A stretch of DNA of 60,931 bases from the NCBI GenBank assembly GCA_947176605.1, contig CAMWRH010000009.1:1-60931 (forward strand). Direction: 5' to 3'. A model generated the notes under the pieces. It did not search any database and had not been told where the DNA came from. It saw only the letters and a program-made list of their open reading frames with translations. Of the stretch, positions 60,287 through 60,931 are shown piece by piece. Source of the DNA: an uncultured Porphyromonadaceae bacterium (lineage in GTDB: Bacteria > Bacteroidota > Bacteroidia > Bacteroidales > Muribaculaceae). The translations under genes were made by a program, and so were the position numbers. Position 1 is the stretch's first letter. Every line of letters starts with the position of its first letter.

Positions 60287-60931
60287 TCAGCGATGACCGC
60301 CACGTGAGCCGCCTCCGCCACCACGGCTTGCACCGCCACCGCCGCCGAAGCCGCCGCTTGAAGTAGTGCGGTGGCCGCCGCTGCTGTAGCTGCCGGAGCT
60401 GCTGCTGCGGTTGTAATTGGAGCTGGAAGAGGAGTTGCTGCGCCGCTGAGTCGATGTGTTGCTCTGGCGCTGTGTCGATGTACTCTGGCGCTGCGTCGAT
60501 GTGCTGCTCTGGCGCTGTGTCGATGTGCTGCTGTTGGAGCGGTAGGCGCCGCTTGTGGATGTGCGGTGTCCTCCGGTGCTGACAGTGCCCGTGCCGGACT
60601 GACCCCGGTTGGTGCCGCTTGCAGAGCTTACGCGGTTGCTTCCGGCAGATGTGCCCTGCCCGGTGACGCGGTGGCCGCCGGTGCCGATCGTGTAGCCACC
60701 CGAGGGGCGCGACGTGCCGTTATATCCGTTGCCGGGTCGGGCTGCCGCACCAGCGGGTCGCCGGCTGCCGTTGTAGTTGCCGCCTGGACGCGTATTGTTG
60801 GCCCATCCGGGACGCACCCCTACGGGGCGGTTGCCACCCGGGCGATAGTCGGCATGATAATGCGGGCGCGATGGTCCCCATCCCCATGACGGGCCCCATC
60901 CGGGACCCCAGCCCCACGACGGATAACCGGG
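60287..60931 (-). CDS. Low-complexity Gly/Ser/Thr/Arg protein, 5' end cut by window edge
   Basis: The frame is open through the right edge, so the start is missing; at least 215 residues are encoded. Reading inward from the edge: a Trp/Gly/Pro-rich stretch (PSWGWGPGWGPSWGWGP), Arg/Gly/Asn-rich segments, five near-copies of a TSTQRQS unit (about 60440-60530), then Ser/Asn/Tyr, and a Gly-rich end (FGGGGGASRGGGGGSRGGHR). It is probably secreted or surface-associated and disordered, but the N-terminus that would show a signal is outside the window. Function unknown. Confidence 0.75.
   Translation of the reverse strand, partial: PGYPSWGWGPGWGPSWGWGPSRPHYHADYRPGGNRPVGVRPGWANNTRPGGNYNGSRRPAGAAARPGNGYNGTSRPSGGYTIGTGGHRVTGQGTSAGSNRVSSASGTNRGQSGTGTVSTGGHRTSTSGAYRSNSSTSTQRQSSTSTQRQSTSTQRQSNTSTQRRSNSSSSSNYNRSSSSGSYSSGGHRTTSSGGFGGGGGASRGGGGGSRGGHR

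Noticed and set aside
1..60931. tRNA, rRNA, CRISPR array, insertion sequence or prophage
   Set aside because: Intergenic regions were read by eye for tRNA arms, regularly spaced repeats, transposase motifs and terminal inverted repeats; none was convincing. A tRNA or covariance-model scan was not possible.

Overview
The window looks like a chromosomal segment of a Bacteroidales bacterium, most likely a gut Muribaculaceae-type genome. The indications are a T9SS C-terminal sorting domain, DUF4293 and DUF4296 family proteins, the linked pheA / aminotransferase / DAHP synthase-chorismate mutase / tyrA genes, and repeated matches to the Bacteroidota promoter (TTTG, 19-20 nt, TAnnTTTG) instead of a sigma70 -10/-35. 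I see no rRNA, tRNA, CRISPR array, insertion sequence or phage gene.

Region 1 (546-10090, all minus strand) is the most unusual part. A cluster of about 9.5 kb reads, in transcription order: LytTR regulator, membrane FHA/zinc-ribbon protein, secreted caspase-like peptidase with an EF-hand, Ser/Thr kinase fused to a FISUMP-type domain, small unknown protein, two more kinase-FISUMP proteins, a probable transmembrane EF-hand protein, zinc-ribbon/FHA protein, and a tail-anchored PP2C phosphatase. This looks like a complete Thr-phosphorylation circuit (writers, readers, eraser) spanning the inner membrane, with a periplasmic protease arm. A short motif (acidic or polar residue, x, Thr, x, aliphatic, aliphatic) recurs in linkers or tails of six of the proteins and fits an FHA pT-x-x-(I/V/L) docking site. 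A 239-bp near-identical block marks recent recombination between two of the kinases. The cluster is visibly AT-richer than the rest of the window. It is my candidate for a little-described system.

Region 2 (10.1-15.1 kb): a long intergenic leader with divergent promoters; a possible attenuator in front of the LytTR gene; 46-bp tandem repeats carrying chained micro-ORFs in front of an ABC-F ATPase gene; then an M13 metallopeptidase.

Region 3 (15.2-20.8 kb): aromatic amino acid biosynthesis. aroE lies on plus; pheA, an aminotransferase, DAHP synthase-chorismate mutase and tyrA lie on minus.

Region 4 (20.9-34.6 kb): housekeeping. comEC-like, DUF4296 lipoprotein, lspA, ileS and ddl lie on minus; dapA-dnaG and an ABC-2 exporter pair lie on plus. 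ddl and dapA diverge from back-to-back promoters.

Region 5 (34.7-43.3 kb): a 1434-residue secreted amylase with two catalytically intact GH13 domains, preceded in the same direction by a GLUG-repeat protein with a T9SS sorting tail; then miaA and a membrane protein of unknown function.

Region 6 (43.7-60.9 kb): DPP IV-like S9 peptidase, proS, DUF4293 protein, TPR protein, an AT-rich hypothetical, dnaA, MCE/MlaD protein, N-acetylmuramoyl-L-alanine amidase, DEDDh exonuclease, THUMP-like methyltransferase, FadL-family porin, and a low-complexity Gly/Ser/Thr/Arg protein cut by the right edge. Convergent gene pairs are separated by strong hairpins.
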